This document shows, piece after piece, positions 25,409 through 35,867 of a DNA stretch of 64,000 bases (within the stretch, counting starts at the first letter, position 1; each line of letters starts with the position of its first letter). The position numbers and the translations under genes were made by a program. The DNA is from Myxococcales bacterium (lineage in GTDB: Bacteria; Myxococcota_A; Polyangia; Nannocystales; Nannocystaceae). The stretch lies in assembly GCA_020633335.1 (NCBI GenBank), contig JACKDU010000009.1, positions 124,001 to 188,000 on the forward strand, given 5' to 3'. Under the pieces are notes generated by a model. It did no database searches, was not told the DNA's origin, and saw nothing but the letters and a program-made list of their open reading frames with translations.

Positions 25409-26944
25409 TCAGTAGGCCTTGGCGATCAGCACCCGCTGGCGGCTCGGCTTGCCGCTGAACACGCAGGTCCCGGGCTCGGGGTCGGGCCCCTGGCCGGGGA
25501 GCGGGATGCAGCGGATCGTCGCCTTGGTCTTCTCCTTGATCGCCGCCTCGGTCTCGCGGGTGCCGTCCCAGTGGCACCAGGCGAAGGTGCTCTGCTCGCC
25601 GCTGAAGGCCGCGAGGAACTCGTCCCAGGTGTCGATGGTGACCATCCGCGCGTGCATGCGCGCGCGCGCGAGGCGGAGGAGCTCGCTCTGGAAGGTGTCG
25701 AGGCGGGCGCGGAAGCCGGCGATGAAGTCGGCCTCGGGGATGAACTCCTTGCCGCTGCCGGCGGCCGAGTCGACCCGCATCTTGACGCAGACCTGGCCCT
25801 TGGCGAGGTCCTTGGGGCCGAGCTCGATCCGGACCGGGACGCCGCGGCGCTCCCACTCGTAGAACTTGGCGCCGGGGCGGAGCGGGCGGTCGTCGATCAC
25901 CACCTCGACGAAGTCGCGGTAGCGGCTCCGGGGCGGCGAGATGTCGATCTCGGAGAGCGCGGCCTTGATCCGCTCGGCCGCCTCCATCACCGCGGCGTGC
26001 TCCTCCTCCTTGCGGTAGATCGGGACGATCACCGCGTGGATCGGCGCGAGGCGGGGCGGGAGCACCAGGCCGGCGTCGTCGGAGTGGGTCATGATGAGGC
26101 CGCCGACGAGGCGCGTCGACACGCCCCAGGAGGTCTGCCAGACGTAGTCGAGGCCGCCGCCCTCGGTCTGGAACTTGACGTCGAAGGCGCGCCCGAAGTT
26201 CTGGCCGAGGTCGTGGCTGGTGCCCGCCTGGAGCGCCTTGCCGTCCTGCATCATCGCCTCGATGCACATGCTGGTGAGGGCGCCGGCGAACTTCTCGGAG
26301 TCGGTCTTGATCCCGCGGATCACCGGCATGGCCATCACCTGCTCCGCGAAGTCGCCGTAGACGTTGAGCATGCGCTCGACCTCGTCCTTGGCGTCCTCGT
26401 GGGAGGCGTGGGCGGTGTGGCCCTCCTGCCAGAGGAACTCGGTGGTCCGCAGGAACATCCGGGTGCGCTTCTCCCAGCGCATGACGTTCGCCCACTGGTT
26501 CACCAGGAGCGGGAGGTCACGGTAGCTGGAGATCCACTTGCCGAAGTAGTAGCCGATGATCGTCTCGCTGGTCGGGCGGACGACGTAGGGCTCCTCGAGC
26601 TGCTCGCCGCCGGCGTGGGTGACGACCGCGAGCTCGGGGGCGAAGCCCTCGACGTGCTCGGCCTCCTTGGTGATGAAGCTCTGGGGGATCAGCACCGGGA
26701 AGTAGGCGTTGCGGTGGCCGGTCGCCTTGAAGCGGGCGTCGAGGTCGCGCTGGATCTTCTCCCAGATCGCGTAGCCGTGGGGCTTGATCACCATGCAGCC
26801 CTTGACGACCTTGGCCGGCTCCGCGAGCTCGGCCTCGCGGATCACGTCCTGGTACCACTGCGGGTAGTCGTCGGCGCGGGTCGCGATCTTGCCGCCGATC
26901 TTGCCGCCGTCCTGCTCCTGGTCGTCGCTGGGCTTCTTCGCCAT
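25409..26944 (-). CDS. proS: Proline--tRNA ligase (archaeal/type 3 form)
   Basis: The 511-residue product is the shorter, archaeal-type ProRS without the YbaK editing insert. Class II signatures are visible: LRTTEFLWQEGHTAH (motif 2), VVRPTSETII, and the anticodon domain, with a C-terminal AY-COOH tail typical of type 3. It charges tRNA-Pro. The ATG at 26944 is preferred over the longer frame that begins with about 60 residues of low-complexity Ser/Pro/Arg. It is followed closely by the ABC ATPase. Confidence 0.95.
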   Translation of the reverse strand: MAKKPSDDQEQDGGKIGGKIATRADDYPQWYQDVIREAELAEPAKVVKGCMVIKPHGYAIWEKIQRDLDARFKATGHRNAYFPVLIPQSFITKEAEHVEGFAPELAVVTHAGGEQLEEPYVVRPTSETIIGYYFGKWISSYRDLPLLVNQWANVMRWEKRTRMFLRTTEFLWQEGHTAHASHEDAKDEVERMLNVYGDFAEQVMAMPVIRGIKTDSEKFAGALTSMCIEAMMQDGKALQAGTSHDLGQNFGRAFDVKFQTEGGGLDYVWQTSWGVSTRLVGGLIMTHSDDAGLVLPPRLAPIHAVIVPIYRKEEEHAAVMEAAERIKAALSEIDISPPRSRYRDFVEVVIDDRPLRPGAKFYEWERRGVPVRIELGPKDLAKGQVCVKMRVDSAAGSGKEFIPEADFIAGFRARLDTFQSELLRLARARMHARMVTIDTWDEFLAAFSGEQSTFAWCHWDGTRETEAAIKEKTKATIRCIPLPGQGPDPEPGTCVFSGKPSRQRVLIAKAY

Positions 26945-27029
26945 GCGGCGGAGGATGCCCAGCGGGCTCCCGGCTGGCAAGGGCCCGCGGAGGGTCGGCG
27001 TCGGCGGGCGGCGACGCGGCGCTGCGGCG

Positions 27030-27554
27030 CTAGGGCGCGTCGATCGTCCCGGGGTCTGCGCCGAGCACCTCGTCGAGGAGGAAGGCGCTGAGATCGTCGG
27101 CGAACCAGAGCGTGAGCTCCTCACCCACGAGGAAGGGGTCGCGGCCGCGGGCGTGGACCCGGAGGGCGCCGCGGCGGCGCTGGCCGTCGGGGAGGGTGAG
27201 GTCGAGGCGGAGGAGGGTCGAGCCGCCGCCGCCCGGGTCGGGGAGGCGAATGCCGGCGATCTGGCCGCTTCCGCGGCGGAGCGGGGCGTCCAGGAGGGCG
27301 CGTCGCCGCCTCCGCCCGAGGAGCCAGAGGAGCCCGGCGATCGCGGCCCCGGGCGCGCTCACGGCCGCGACGAGGGCGACGGCGAGGGTCGCCGAGCCGC
27401 GGTCGAGGCCGGCTGCGAGGACCACCAGGACACCGACGACGAGGCCGACACCGACGAAGGCCCCGGCGACCGCGCGGACGATGAAGGTCATCGAGCGGAC
27501 GAGCTTCGCCCGCTCGTCGGCGGAGAGGGTGCGCCGCGGGCTCGCGTCGGCCAT
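27030..27554 (-). CDS. Two-pass membrane protein, unknown
   Basis: The 174-residue product has two transmembrane helices (VAGAFVGVGLVVGVLVVLAA and LVAAVSAPGAAIAGLLWLL), then RRRRR, then a beta-rich domain (RLDLTLPDGQRRRGALRVHARG) that resembles a small cytoplasmic or periplasmic fold. No family recognised. It lies upstream of proline--tRNA ligase on the same strand with an 85-base gap. Confidence 0.6.
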   Translation of the reverse strand: MADASPRRTLSADERAKLVRSMTFIVRAVAGAFVGVGLVVGVLVVLAAGLDRGSATLAVALVAAVSAPGAAIAGLLWLLGRRRRRALLDAPLRRGSGQIAGIRLPDPGGGGSTLLRLDLTLPDGQRRRGALRVHARGRDPFLVGEELTLWFADDLSAFLLDEVLGADPGTIDAP

Positions 27555-27615
27555 CGGCCGATTGTCGCCCGCGAGGCGTCGCGTGGGAACGGGCGGCGTC
27601 GCCCCCCGCGGGGCC

Positions 27616-28467
27616 TCAGGGCGCCGGGCTCTCGCAGATCGTCGGGCGGGCCAGAGCGCACTTCGCGTCGTTCCAGAAGCCGGCGGGGTAGCGCTCGGCG
27701 CAGTCCTCTTCGTTGAGGTTGTTGGGCTCGCCGACCTGCCAGGCGGCGATCTTGGGATCGAGGGGGGCGTCGTCGACCCAGACGAAGCTCCCCTCGAGCG
27801 CGAGGTCGCTGAGGCCGAGCCACCAGCTCGTCGTCGTCCCGGCGATCAGCCCGCCGACGAGCGCGTCCTCGCCGGGATCGGCGAGGATCACCAGGTCGCC
27901 GCCGCGGCCCTGACAGAGCGCGCGGGCGCTCTCCCAGGGGATCGGCGCGGGGCAGAGGTGGTAGACGCTGCGGCCGGCGGCGGCCATCGTGCAGCCGCCG
28001 CACTCGAGGTTGGCCGGCGAGTACTCGTCGATCGCCTGGTCGCAGTCGTTGTCGACGCCGTCGCAGAGCTCGTCGGCCTCCGGGTTGACGCCCGCCGCGT
28101 CGTCGTCGCAGTCGAGGTCGTTGTCGACGTGGCCGGGCGGCGCCTCGCAGGCGGCGACGCTCGCCGCCTCCGGGTCGCCGTAGGTGTCGCCGTCGACGTC
28201 CGGGTACCAAAGGACAGGTTCACATGCGCCGCTGCTCTCGCCGGTGGTCGACTCGCCGGCGGCGGTGGCGGGCGTCGACGTCGTCGTCGCCGTCGAGGCT
28301 GTCGTCGTCGAGGTCATCGCGGCCGTCGTCGAGGTCGAGGTCGTCGTCGACGTCGAGCTCGAGGCGTCGGTGCCCGCGACGATCGGCGCGTCCTGAAAGC
28401 AGCCGCAGGGGAGCGCGGCCGCGAGGAGCGCGAGGCGGGGCCACGATCCGCGGGGCGCGCGGGGCAT
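27616..28467 (-). CDS. Lipoprotein with MopE-type metal-binding motif and C-type lectin-like domain
   Basis: The 283-residue product has a likely lipobox ending PCGC and a Ser/Thr/Ala linker of about 60 residues. Next comes a MopE-like segment, DNDLDCDDDAAGVNPEADE then LCDGVDNDCDQAIDE, typical of Asp-rich putative metal-binding motifs in myxobacteria. A C-type lectin-like domain follows (WESARALCQGRGGDLV, WWLGLSDLALEGSFVWVDD, then CESPAP). It is a surface sugar- or protein-binding candidate. The paralog at 35868 has the same layout. ATG 28467 was chosen because the signal peptide starts there. Confidence 0.8.
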   Translation of the reverse strand: MPRAPRGSWPRLALLAAALPCGCFQDAPIVAGTDASSSTSTTTSTSTTAAMTSTTTASTATTTSTPATAAGESTTGESSGACEPVLWYPDVDGDTYGDPEAASVAACEAPPGHVDNDLDCDDDAAGVNPEADELCDGVDNDCDQAIDEYSPANLECGGCTMAAAGRSVYHLCPAPIPWESARALCQGRGGDLVILADPGEDALVGGLIAGTTTSWWLGLSDLALEGSFVWVDDAPLDPKIAAWQVGEPNNLNEEDCAERYPAGFWNDAKCALARPTICESPAP

Positions 28468-28553
28468 CCGCCAAGGATAGCCGCGCGGGGGGCCGTCGTC
28501 GTCCACGCGGGGAGGCGCGCGGCCGCGCGGCCGAGCCACCGGGGGCGCGCCGA

Positions 28554-29759
<1,206 letters not shown>

Positions 29760-29841
29760 CAGTCCAGAGAGCCTATCAGGACGCGGCTCCGCGCGTCCCC
29801 TCGATCGCCGCGGGCGCCGTCCTCGGGGCGCCAAAATGGGG

Positions 29842-29873
29842 CGAGCCCCGCCCGCGGACGCGGACGGGGCTCG
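29842..29873 (-). terminator. Terminator of the first DUF4215 paralog
   Basis: CGAGCCCCG and CCGCG pair with CGCGG and CGGGGCTCG around a short loop, with one C/A mismatch. On the - strand the hairpin follows the stop codon at 29901 and is succeeded by CCCCATTTTGG, a short T run. A near-identical hairpin follows the second paralog (31793). Confidence 0.7.
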
Positions 29874-29900
29874 TCGAGGCTGCAGGGCAGCGCCCGCCGA

Positions 29901-31601
29901 TCACATCGGCAGGACGACGCCGCAGCAGTTCGGGTCCGGGACCTCGCCGGTGCACTTCGGGTCCTCGGCCGGGATGCACTCGTCGCAGGCCCAGCGGAAG
30001 CGGTCGACGAGGACGCCGGTCGCCAGGACGGTGTCGCCCATGTCGGCGAGGAAGAAGTAGAGCTCGAGGTCCTTGTTGTCGTCGTCCATGCCGTCGAAGG
30101 GCTGGTTGATCCGGACCCAGGTGGTGCCGGCGTGGCCCTCGAAGCCGGTGCCCTGCAGCTGCGGCTCGTTGCACGAGAAGCCCGGGCCGTCAGAGCCGAA
30201 GTTGGCGCAGGTCTTCGACCCGGCGATCGGCTTGCTCGTCCAGTGGGGGTGGAGGGCGGTGATCGTCGTCGGCAGGTCGCCGATCGTCGAGATGTTGCCG
30301 GTGAAGTCCTCGTGGACCTGCCAGGCGACGAAGAGGTCGTTGTAGGTCGTGTTGACCCACGTCGGCCACTCCGACGAGAAGAAGGCGAAGTCGATCGCGT
30401 AGCCCTTGGTGCCGGTCGGCGTGACGGTCTTGAAGGAGAACCAGATCTTGTCGCCCGGGTTGGAGTTGCCCTTCTGCCACTGCGGCAGGAGGACGCCCGA
30501 CTGGTCGTCCGCCGGGGTGTAGTTCGGGAGGAAGGCGTTGTCGTCGGGGTTCTGGTTCGAGCCGTAGCCGGTCTGCGAGCCGTTGGGCTCGGTGACTACG
30601 CCCTGGCCGTTCGGCGCCGAGACCTTGCCCGAGCTCATGATGACGAACGACTCGCCCTCACGCGCCGAGTAGAGGAGCTCGTTGGTCATCGGGTCGATGT
30701 AGGAGCCGAAGCCCTTGGCGATCTGCCAGGCGGTGGCGTCGGGCGAGTTGAACTGGGTGTCGGAGATCAGGATCGACTCCGAGTTCTTGTCCGAGCACGC
30801 GAGGCCGAGGGCCTGGAAGGGCGCGAGCGGGTCGTTCTTGTTGAGCGAGCCGTCGCAGGAGATGTAGTCCTCGGGCGCGAGGCAGGCGGGGAGCGGCGTC
30901 GGGGTGCAGTCGTCCTCGCAGCCGTCGCCGTTCTTGAGGTTGCCGTCGTCGCACTGCTCGTCCCACTCCTGGACGCCGTTGCCGCACTCGCCCGGCGGGG
31001 TCTCGGTGCAGTCGGCCTGGCAGCCGTCGTCGTCGACGTTGTTGCCGTCGTCGCAGGCCTCGCCGTCCTCGAGGATGCCGTTGCCGCAGACCGGATCCAT
31101 CGGCTCGATCACGCAGGAGGCGTCGCAGCCGTCGCCGGGATCGGTGTTGCCGTCGTCGCACTCCTCGCCGACGTCGACGTTGCCGTCGCCGCAGACGCCC
31201 TGCTGCTTGACGGTGCAGTCGGCCTCGCACATCGAGCGCGCGGTGCCGTTGGCGTCGCCGTCGTCGCACTCCTCGCCTGCGTCGAGGTTGCCGTCGCCGC
31301 AGACGCCACCGCCGGTGGTGTCGGTGCCGCTGGTCGGCGAGGTGGTCGACTCGGTGCCGCCGGTCGAGCCGGTGGTCTCACCGGCCGACTCGGTGCCAGA
31401 CATCGTCCCCGAGGTCGAGGAGGTCGCCGAGGCGGTGCCGGGGGTGGTGTTGGTGGCGCTGGTGGTGGTCGAGTCGGAGCCGCCGGTCGACGAGTCCGAG
31501 GTGGACGCGCCGGTGGTGCCGTCGTCGCCGGTGCAGCCGATCACGAGGAGGGCGCCGAGCCCGATGCCGAGGTATCCGCGGAGGTTGGAGTGCATGGTCA
31601 T
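29901..31601 (-). CDS. DUF4215 / choice-of-anchor L lipoprotein, paralog 1
   Basis: The 566-residue product has a lipobox (LLVIGC), a Ser/Thr/Gly linker to about residue 95, then five Cys-rich DUF4215-type repeats, including CGDGNLDAGEECDDG, CGDGNVDVGEECDDGN and CGNGILEDGEACDDGN, and then a choice-of-anchor L domain (SILISDTQF, then GESFVIMSSGKV). A C-terminal Cys-rich segment follows. Both domains are frequent in exported myxobacterial proteins; binding partners are unknown. The neighbour at 31854 is its duplicate. Confidence 0.85.
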   Translation of the reverse strand: MTMHSNLRGYLGIGLGALLVIGCTGDDGTTGASTSDSSTGGSDSTTTSATNTTPGTASATSSTSGTMSGTESAGETTGSTGGTESTTSPTSGTDTTGGGVCGDGNLDAGEECDDGDANGTARSMCEADCTVKQQGVCGDGNVDVGEECDDGNTDPGDGCDASCVIEPMDPVCGNGILEDGEACDDGNNVDDDGCQADCTETPPGECGNGVQEWDEQCDDGNLKNGDGCEDDCTPTPLPACLAPEDYISCDGSLNKNDPLAPFQALGLACSDKNSESILISDTQFNSPDATAWQIAKGFGSYIDPMTNELLYSAREGESFVIMSSGKVSAPNGQGVVTEPNGSQTGYGSNQNPDDNAFLPNYTPADDQSGVLLPQWQKGNSNPGDKIWFSFKTVTPTGTKGYAIDFAFFSSEWPTWVNTTYNDLFVAWQVHEDFTGNISTIGDLPTTITALHPHWTSKPIAGSKTCANFGSDGPGFSCNEPQLQGTGFEGHAGTTWVRINQPFDGMDDDNKDLELYFFLADMGDTVLATGVLVDRFRWACDECIPAEDPKCTGEVPDPNCCGVVLPM

Positions 31602-31792
31602 GGTTCAGTTCTTGGGTGAAGTCTGAGGTGGTCCGGGGGCGCCCGGATGCTTACATCGCGTGCAGCGCGCGCACGATTGCGCTCACGCTACCATCCGCAG
31701 GCCGCGACCTCAATGCGGCGGCCTGGAGAGAAATCGCGGTCGCGCGTGCGCGGATGGCGCGATGGGGCCGCGAGGCCTCACTTCGAACGAGG

Positions 31793-31826
31793 CGAGCCCC
31801 GCCCGCGGGAGCGCGGACGGGGCTCG
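31793..31826 (-). terminator. Terminator of the second DUF4215 paralog
   Basis: CGAGCCCCG (31793-31801) pairs with CGGGGCTCG (31818-31826), extended by CCGCG and CGCGG inside, with a C/A mismatch. It follows the stop at 31854 on the - strand and is a copy of the hairpin at 29842. Confidence 0.65.
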
Positions 31827-31853
31827 TGGGGGCTGCCGGGCAGCGCCCGCCGA

Positions 31854-33545
31854 TCACATCGGCAGGACGACGCCGCAGCAGTTCGGGTCCGGGACCTCGC
31901 CGGTGCACTTCGGATCGTCGGCCGGGATGCACTCGTCGCAGGCCCAGCGGAAGCGGTCGACGAGGGCGCCGGTCGCCAGGATCGAGTCCGCCATGTCGGC
32001 CAGGAAGACGTAGACCTCGAGCGGCTTGTTGTCGTCGTCCATCCCGTCGAAGGGCTGGTTGATCCGGATCCAGGTGGTGCCGGCGTGGCCCTCGAAGCCG
32101 GTGCCCTGGAGCTGGGGCTCGTTGCACGAGAAGCCCGGGCCGTCGGAGCCGAAGTTCTGGCAGGTCTTCGAGCCGCCCATCTTGCTCGACCAGTGGGGGT
32201 GGAGGGCGGTGATCGTCGTCGGCAGATCGCCGATCGTCGAGATGTTGCCGGTGAAGTCCTCGTGGACCTGCCAGATCACCAGGAGGTCGTTGAAGATCGT
32301 GTCGTAGTAGGTCGGCCACTCCGACGAGAAGAAGGCGAAGTCGATCGCGTAGCCCTTGACGCCGGTCGGCGTGTTGGTCTTGAACGAGAACCAGATCTTG
32401 TCGTTCGGGTTGGAGTTGCCCTTCATCCACTGGGGCAGGAGGACGCCCGACTGGTCGTCGGCCGGGGTGTAGTTCGGCAGGAAGGTGTCCGAGTCGTCGT
32501 TGTTGTTGTTGCCGTTGCCGGTCTGCGAGCCCGAGGTCTCGGTGACGACGCCCTGGCCGTTCGGCGCCTTGATGACGCCGGAGCTCAGCATCACGAAGGC
32601 CTCGCCCTCGCGCGACGAGTAGAGGAGCTTGTTGGTCATCGGGTCGATGTAGGTGCCGAAGCCCTTGGCGATCTGCCAGGCGTTGGGGTTCGCCGAGACG
32701 AACTGGGTGTCGGAGATCAGGATCGACTCCGAGTTCTTGTCCGAGCAGGCGAGGCCGAGGGCCTGGAAGGGCGCGAGCGGGTCGTTCTTGTCGAGCGAGC
32801 CGTCGCAGGAGATGTAGTCCTCGGGCGGGAGGCAGGCGGGGAGCGGGGTCGGGGTGCAGTCCGACTCGCAGCCGTCGTTGTTGACGAGGTTGCCGTCGTC
32901 GCAGAGCTCGTCCCACTCCTGGACGCCGTTGCCGCACTCGCCGGGCGGGGTCTCGGTGCAGTCCGACTGGCAGCCGTCGTCGTCGTCGAGGTTGCCGTCG
33001 TCGCAGGCCTCACCCTCCTCGAGGACGCCGTTGCCGCAGACCGGGTCCATCGCCTCGGTCATGCAGTTCTCGTCGCAGCCGTCGCCGGGGTCGAGGTTGC
33101 CGTCGTCGCACTCCTCGCCGCTCTCCTCGACGCCGTTGCCGCAGACGGCCCCCTTGACGGTGCAGTCGGTGTCGCAGACCGAGCGATCGGTGCCGTTGGC
33201 CGCGCCGTCGTCACACTCCTCACCAGCGTCGAGGACGCCGTCGCCACAGACGCCGCCGCCGGTCGAGTCGGTGCCGCTGGTCGGCGAGGAGTCGGTGCCG
33301 CCGGTCGAGCCGGTGGTCTCGCCCGCCGAGTCGGTGCCCGACATCGAGGTCGTGCTGGTCGCCGACGCGGTGCCGGGGGTGGTGTTGGAGGTGTTGGTGG
33401 TGTTGGTGGTCGAGTCGGTGCCGCCGGTCGACGAGTCGGTACCCGAGGCGCCGGTCGTGCCGTCGTCGCCGTTGCAGCCGATCACCAGAAGCGCGCTCAG
33501 GCCGAGGCCGAGGGATCCGCGGAGCGAGAAATTCGTCATCGTCAT
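31854..33545 (-). CDS. DUF4215 / choice-of-anchor L lipoprotein, paralog 2
   Basis: The 563-residue product is organised like paralog 1: lipobox LLVIGC, Ser/Thr/Gly linker, DUF4215-type repeats (CGDGVLDAGEECDDG, CGNGVEESGEECDDGN and others) and choice-of-anchor L (ESILISDTQF). Compared with paralog 1 it has a modified repeat (GAVCGNGVEES). It starts at ATG 33545, with an AGAGAAGAGA purine run upstream and a promoter-like sequence about 100 bases away, so it may be the promoter-proximal copy. Confidence 0.85.
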   Translation of the reverse strand: MTMTNFSLRGSLGLGLSALLVIGCNGDDGTTGASGTDSSTGGTDSTTNTTNTSNTTPGTASATSTTSMSGTDSAGETTGSTGGTDSSPTSGTDSTGGGVCGDGVLDAGEECDDGAANGTDRSVCDTDCTVKGAVCGNGVEESGEECDDGNLDPGDGCDENCMTEAMDPVCGNGVLEEGEACDDGNLDDDDGCQSDCTETPPGECGNGVQEWDELCDDGNLVNNDGCESDCTPTPLPACLPPEDYISCDGSLDKNDPLAPFQALGLACSDKNSESILISDTQFVSANPNAWQIAKGFGTYIDPMTNKLLYSSREGEAFVMLSSGVIKAPNGQGVVTETSGSQTGNGNNNNDDSDTFLPNYTPADDQSGVLLPQWMKGNSNPNDKIWFSFKTNTPTGVKGYAIDFAFFSSEWPTYYDTIFNDLLVIWQVHEDFTGNISTIGDLPTTITALHPHWSSKMGGSKTCQNFGSDGPGFSCNEPQLQGTGFEGHAGTTWIRINQPFDGMDDDNKPLEVYVFLADMADSILATGALVDRFRWACDECIPADDPKCTGEVPDPNCCGVVLPM

Positions 33546-33648
33546 AGTCTCTTCTCTTTGTAGGTTCGTCGGAGATCAAACAGGAGCAGCGCACCAAGGC
33601 TCGCGGGTGCCTCCGTTCACCTCGCAGCCGCTCGCCAAAAGCGATCTT

Positions 33649-33678
33649 TTTATAGCATTCGTCGCGTGGGTGGCTCAA
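33649..33678 (-). promoter_or_regulatory. Sigma-70-like promoter for DUF4215 paralog 2
   Basis: On the - strand TTGAGC (33678-33673) and TATAAA (33654-33649) are separated by 18 bases. The AT-rich block stands out from its surroundings and lies about 100 bases upstream of the ATG at 33545, leaving a longish leader. Confidence 0.5.
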
Positions 33679-33736
33679 CCAGCCGCTCGGCCACCATGTC
33701 CTGCGCAGGGCCGCGCGCTCGCGCGGCCGCGCGCGC

Positions 33737-34903
33737 TCAGCTCGGGTCGGGCGCGCTCCGTCGGTCGCTCGGCGCCGGGAGCAGCGTCTTGAGCGCGATC
33801 TGCTTGCCAAAGCAGAGGAGCGTGTCACCTTGCCGCAGCTCCTCGGTCGGGCGCGGGTTCGGGATGATCAGCGAGCCCCGGGTGATGCTGAGCAGCGTGA
33901 TGTCGAGATCCCGGAGGCCCGAGTCGGCGACGGTCTTGCCGGCGAGCTTGCTCCGGGCGTTGATCTGGAGCTCGGCGATCCCGTAGCCCTTGGCGACCGT
34001 CAGGCGCTGGCGGATGTCGAAGTCGGTGAACGCGACCTGCTCCTCGAGGTGCTCGATAATCGCGTCGGCGATATCGACCTTGGTCGCGGCCTCGATTCCC
34101 TGGAGGCCCGGGGAAGAATTGACCTCCATCACCTGCGGACCGTCCTTGCCCTCGAGCATGTCGACGCCGGCGACGCGCAGGCCCATGATCTGGGCGGCGC
34201 GGATCGCCGTCTTCTCGAAGATCGGGTCGAGGTTGACCTTCTCGGTCCGTCCTCCTCGGTGGACGTTCGACCGGAATTCGTCGCCGACCGCGACCCGCCG
34301 CATCGCCGCGACCACCCGATCGCCGACGACGAAGGCGCGGATGTCCCGGCCCTTGCTCTCGGCGACGAACTTCTGGATCAGCACGTTCTGGTTGGTGCTG
34401 TGCAGGGTCTCGATGATCGCGGTCGCGGTCTTGGTGGTCTCGGCCAAGATCACGCCGATCCCCTGGGTCCCCTCGATGAGCTTGATGATCACCGGCGCGC
34501 CGCCGACCCGCTCGATCGCCGGCAGCACCGCCGACTTCTCGCGGACGAAGGCGGTCGGCGGCATGCCGATGGCGTGGCGGCTGAGGACCTGGGTCGAGCG
34601 GAGCTTGTCGCGGGCGATCGAGATCGCGTGCGAGGTGTTGAGCGTGAAGACGCCCATCTGCTCGAAGTGGCGGACGACCGCGGTCCCGAAGAAGGTGATC
34701 GACGCGCCGATCCGGGGGATCACCGCGTCCAGGCGCTTCGGCTCCTTGTTCCCGTAGGCCAGCGCCGGGCGCCCGCTCTCGGTGAAGATCGAGAAGCGGA
34801 GCGTGTTGAGGACCTTGCATTTGTGGCCCCGGCGCTCGCAGGCGACCCGCAGCCGCTCGGTGCTGTAGGCGTTTGGAGAGCAGGAGAGGATGCCGATGCG
34901 CAT
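33737..34903 (-). CDS. RimK-type ATP-grasp glutamate ligase with C-terminal RCK_C domain
   Basis: The 388-residue product starts as RimK (MRIGILSCSPNAYSTERL), which adds glutamate to ribosomal protein S6 or related peptides. ATP-grasp features are visible: VIIKLIEGTQGIGVIL, AVVGDRVVAAMRRVA and EVNSSPGLQGIEA (Mg/ATP-binding EVN). The last 85 residues (ELQINARSKLAGKTVADSGLRDLDITLLSITRG) resemble the RCK_C/TrkA-C ligand-binding domain. That domain usually regulates K+ channels or transporters, so the ligase may be controlled by a small ligand. RimK usually lacks this tail. Confidence 0.85.
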   Translation of the reverse strand: MRIGILSCSPNAYSTERLRVACERRGHKCKVLNTLRFSIFTESGRPALAYGNKEPKRLDAVIPRIGASITFFGTAVVRHFEQMGVFTLNTSHAISIARDKLRSTQVLSRHAIGMPPTAFVREKSAVLPAIERVGGAPVIIKLIEGTQGIGVILAETTKTATAIIETLHSTNQNVLIQKFVAESKGRDIRAFVVGDRVVAAMRRVAVGDEFRSNVHRGGRTEKVNLDPIFEKTAIRAAQIMGLRVAGVDMLEGKDGPQVMEVNSSPGLQGIEAATKVDIADAIIEHLEEQVAFTDFDIRQRLTVAKGYGIAELQINARSKLAGKTVADSGLRDLDITLLSITRGSLIIPNPRPTEELRQGDTLLCFGKQIALKTLLPAPSDRRSAPDPS

Positions 34904-34967
34904 GGGTCGTCGTCGGGGGGATGCCCCGGGCTCTTGTAGCAGGCTCGCGGCGCCGCGGGGAGCGTCG

Positions 34968-35771
34968 CTAGCGGGTCGCCTCCGCGAGGGCCTCCATCAC
35001 CGCGGCCTCGTTTTGGTCCATCGTCGAGAGGAGCGAGGTGCAGGGGACGTAGTCGGCGACCGTGATCTGGGTCTCTGGGTACGCGCGGAAGGGGACCTCG
35101 TTCGACTTGAGCTCGACGTTGCCGGCCCACGGGACGATCCGGGTCGGCGACTCGCCGGGCCTGGAGATCAGCGCGAGGACCAGGCAGCCCTGGCTCTCGC
35201 GCGAGAGCAGGATGCCGATCGTCGCCCCCTTGCAGCCGCCCTTCGGGCACACGCGCTCGGGCTCCGGGCGGATGTCGAGGGAGCGGCCGGGCATGTTGCG
35301 CTGGACCACCGACTTGACGTGGCGCTGGAGCGCGGCCCCGAGCTCGCGGTTCTCGTCGACGATCTCGCGGGGGATGATCCGCGGCCAGAAGAGGACGATC
35401 CCCCCGGGCTCACCCGCGGAGCGCGAGATGTGCTTCTCCTCGAGGGTCTCGGGCTCGGCGAGGAGGGGGTTTGGGCGGGGCCCGCCGCCCGGCGCAGCGC
35501 CTCCTCCGCCGCCACTGGCGACGGTCTGGGAGCCGGCCGGGGTCTGGGAGCCGTCGCCGGTCCCGCCCGGCGAGCCGCCGGCGCCGGCGCTCGCGTCCCC
35601 GGCGCTATCTGCGCCCTCGGCAGGGGCCGTGCCCGCGGGCGCGCCCTGGCCAGAGCCGTCTGCGCCAGCGCCCTGGCCAGCGCTCGGCGAAGACGGCTCG
35701 CTCGCGGGATCGCGGATGGCGACGACGCAGGCGAGCGAGAGGGCGGCGAGGACGGCCACGGCGGTGCGCAT
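34968..35771 (-). CDS. Lipoprotein, unknown
   Basis: The 267-residue product has a lipobox (ALSLAC), an Ala/Gly/Ser-rich linker of nearly 80 residues, and a globular part of about 150 residues with three or four Cys (VCPKGGCKGATIGILLSRE). No family recognised. The linker length is typical of myxobacterial lipoproteins. Its gene lies 64 bases upstream of RimK on the same strand, so cotranscription is possible. Confidence 0.65.
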   Translation of the reverse strand: MRTAVAVLAALSLACVVAIRDPASEPSSPSAGQGAGADGSGQGAPAGTAPAEGADSAGDASAGAGGSPGGTGDGSQTPAGSQTVASGGGGGAAPGGGPRPNPLLAEPETLEEKHISRSAGEPGGIVLFWPRIIPREIVDENRELGAALQRHVKSVVQRNMPGRSLDIRPEPERVCPKGGCKGATIGILLSRESQGCLVLALISRPGESPTRIVPWAGNVELKSNEVPFRAYPETQITVADYVPCTSLLSTMDQNEAAVMEALAEATR

Positions 35772-35867
35772 GGGCCGAGTGTACCCGATGCCCGCGGGTC
35801 GATCGCGCGCGCTGGCGCCCTGATCTCTGGTTGGATCGGCGCGCGCGATCTCGTACATTGAGCGCTG

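Larger units (their letters stand above)
29842..33545 (-). repeat. Tandem duplication of a lipoprotein gene and its terminator
   Basis: Two adjacent genes (29901-31601 and 31854-33545) encode proteins alike along their whole length, including signal peptide, linker, Cys-rich repeats and C terminus (both end CCGVVLPM). Each is followed by an almost identical hairpin (29842-29873, 31793-31826). Gene plus terminator therefore duplicated as a unit, followed by divergence mainly in the linker and repeat number. Confidence 0.85.

Noticed and set aside
30904..31626. A Ser/Pro-rich + strand protein
   Set aside because: Antisense reflection of the Cys-rich DUF4215 repeats in the opposite gene.
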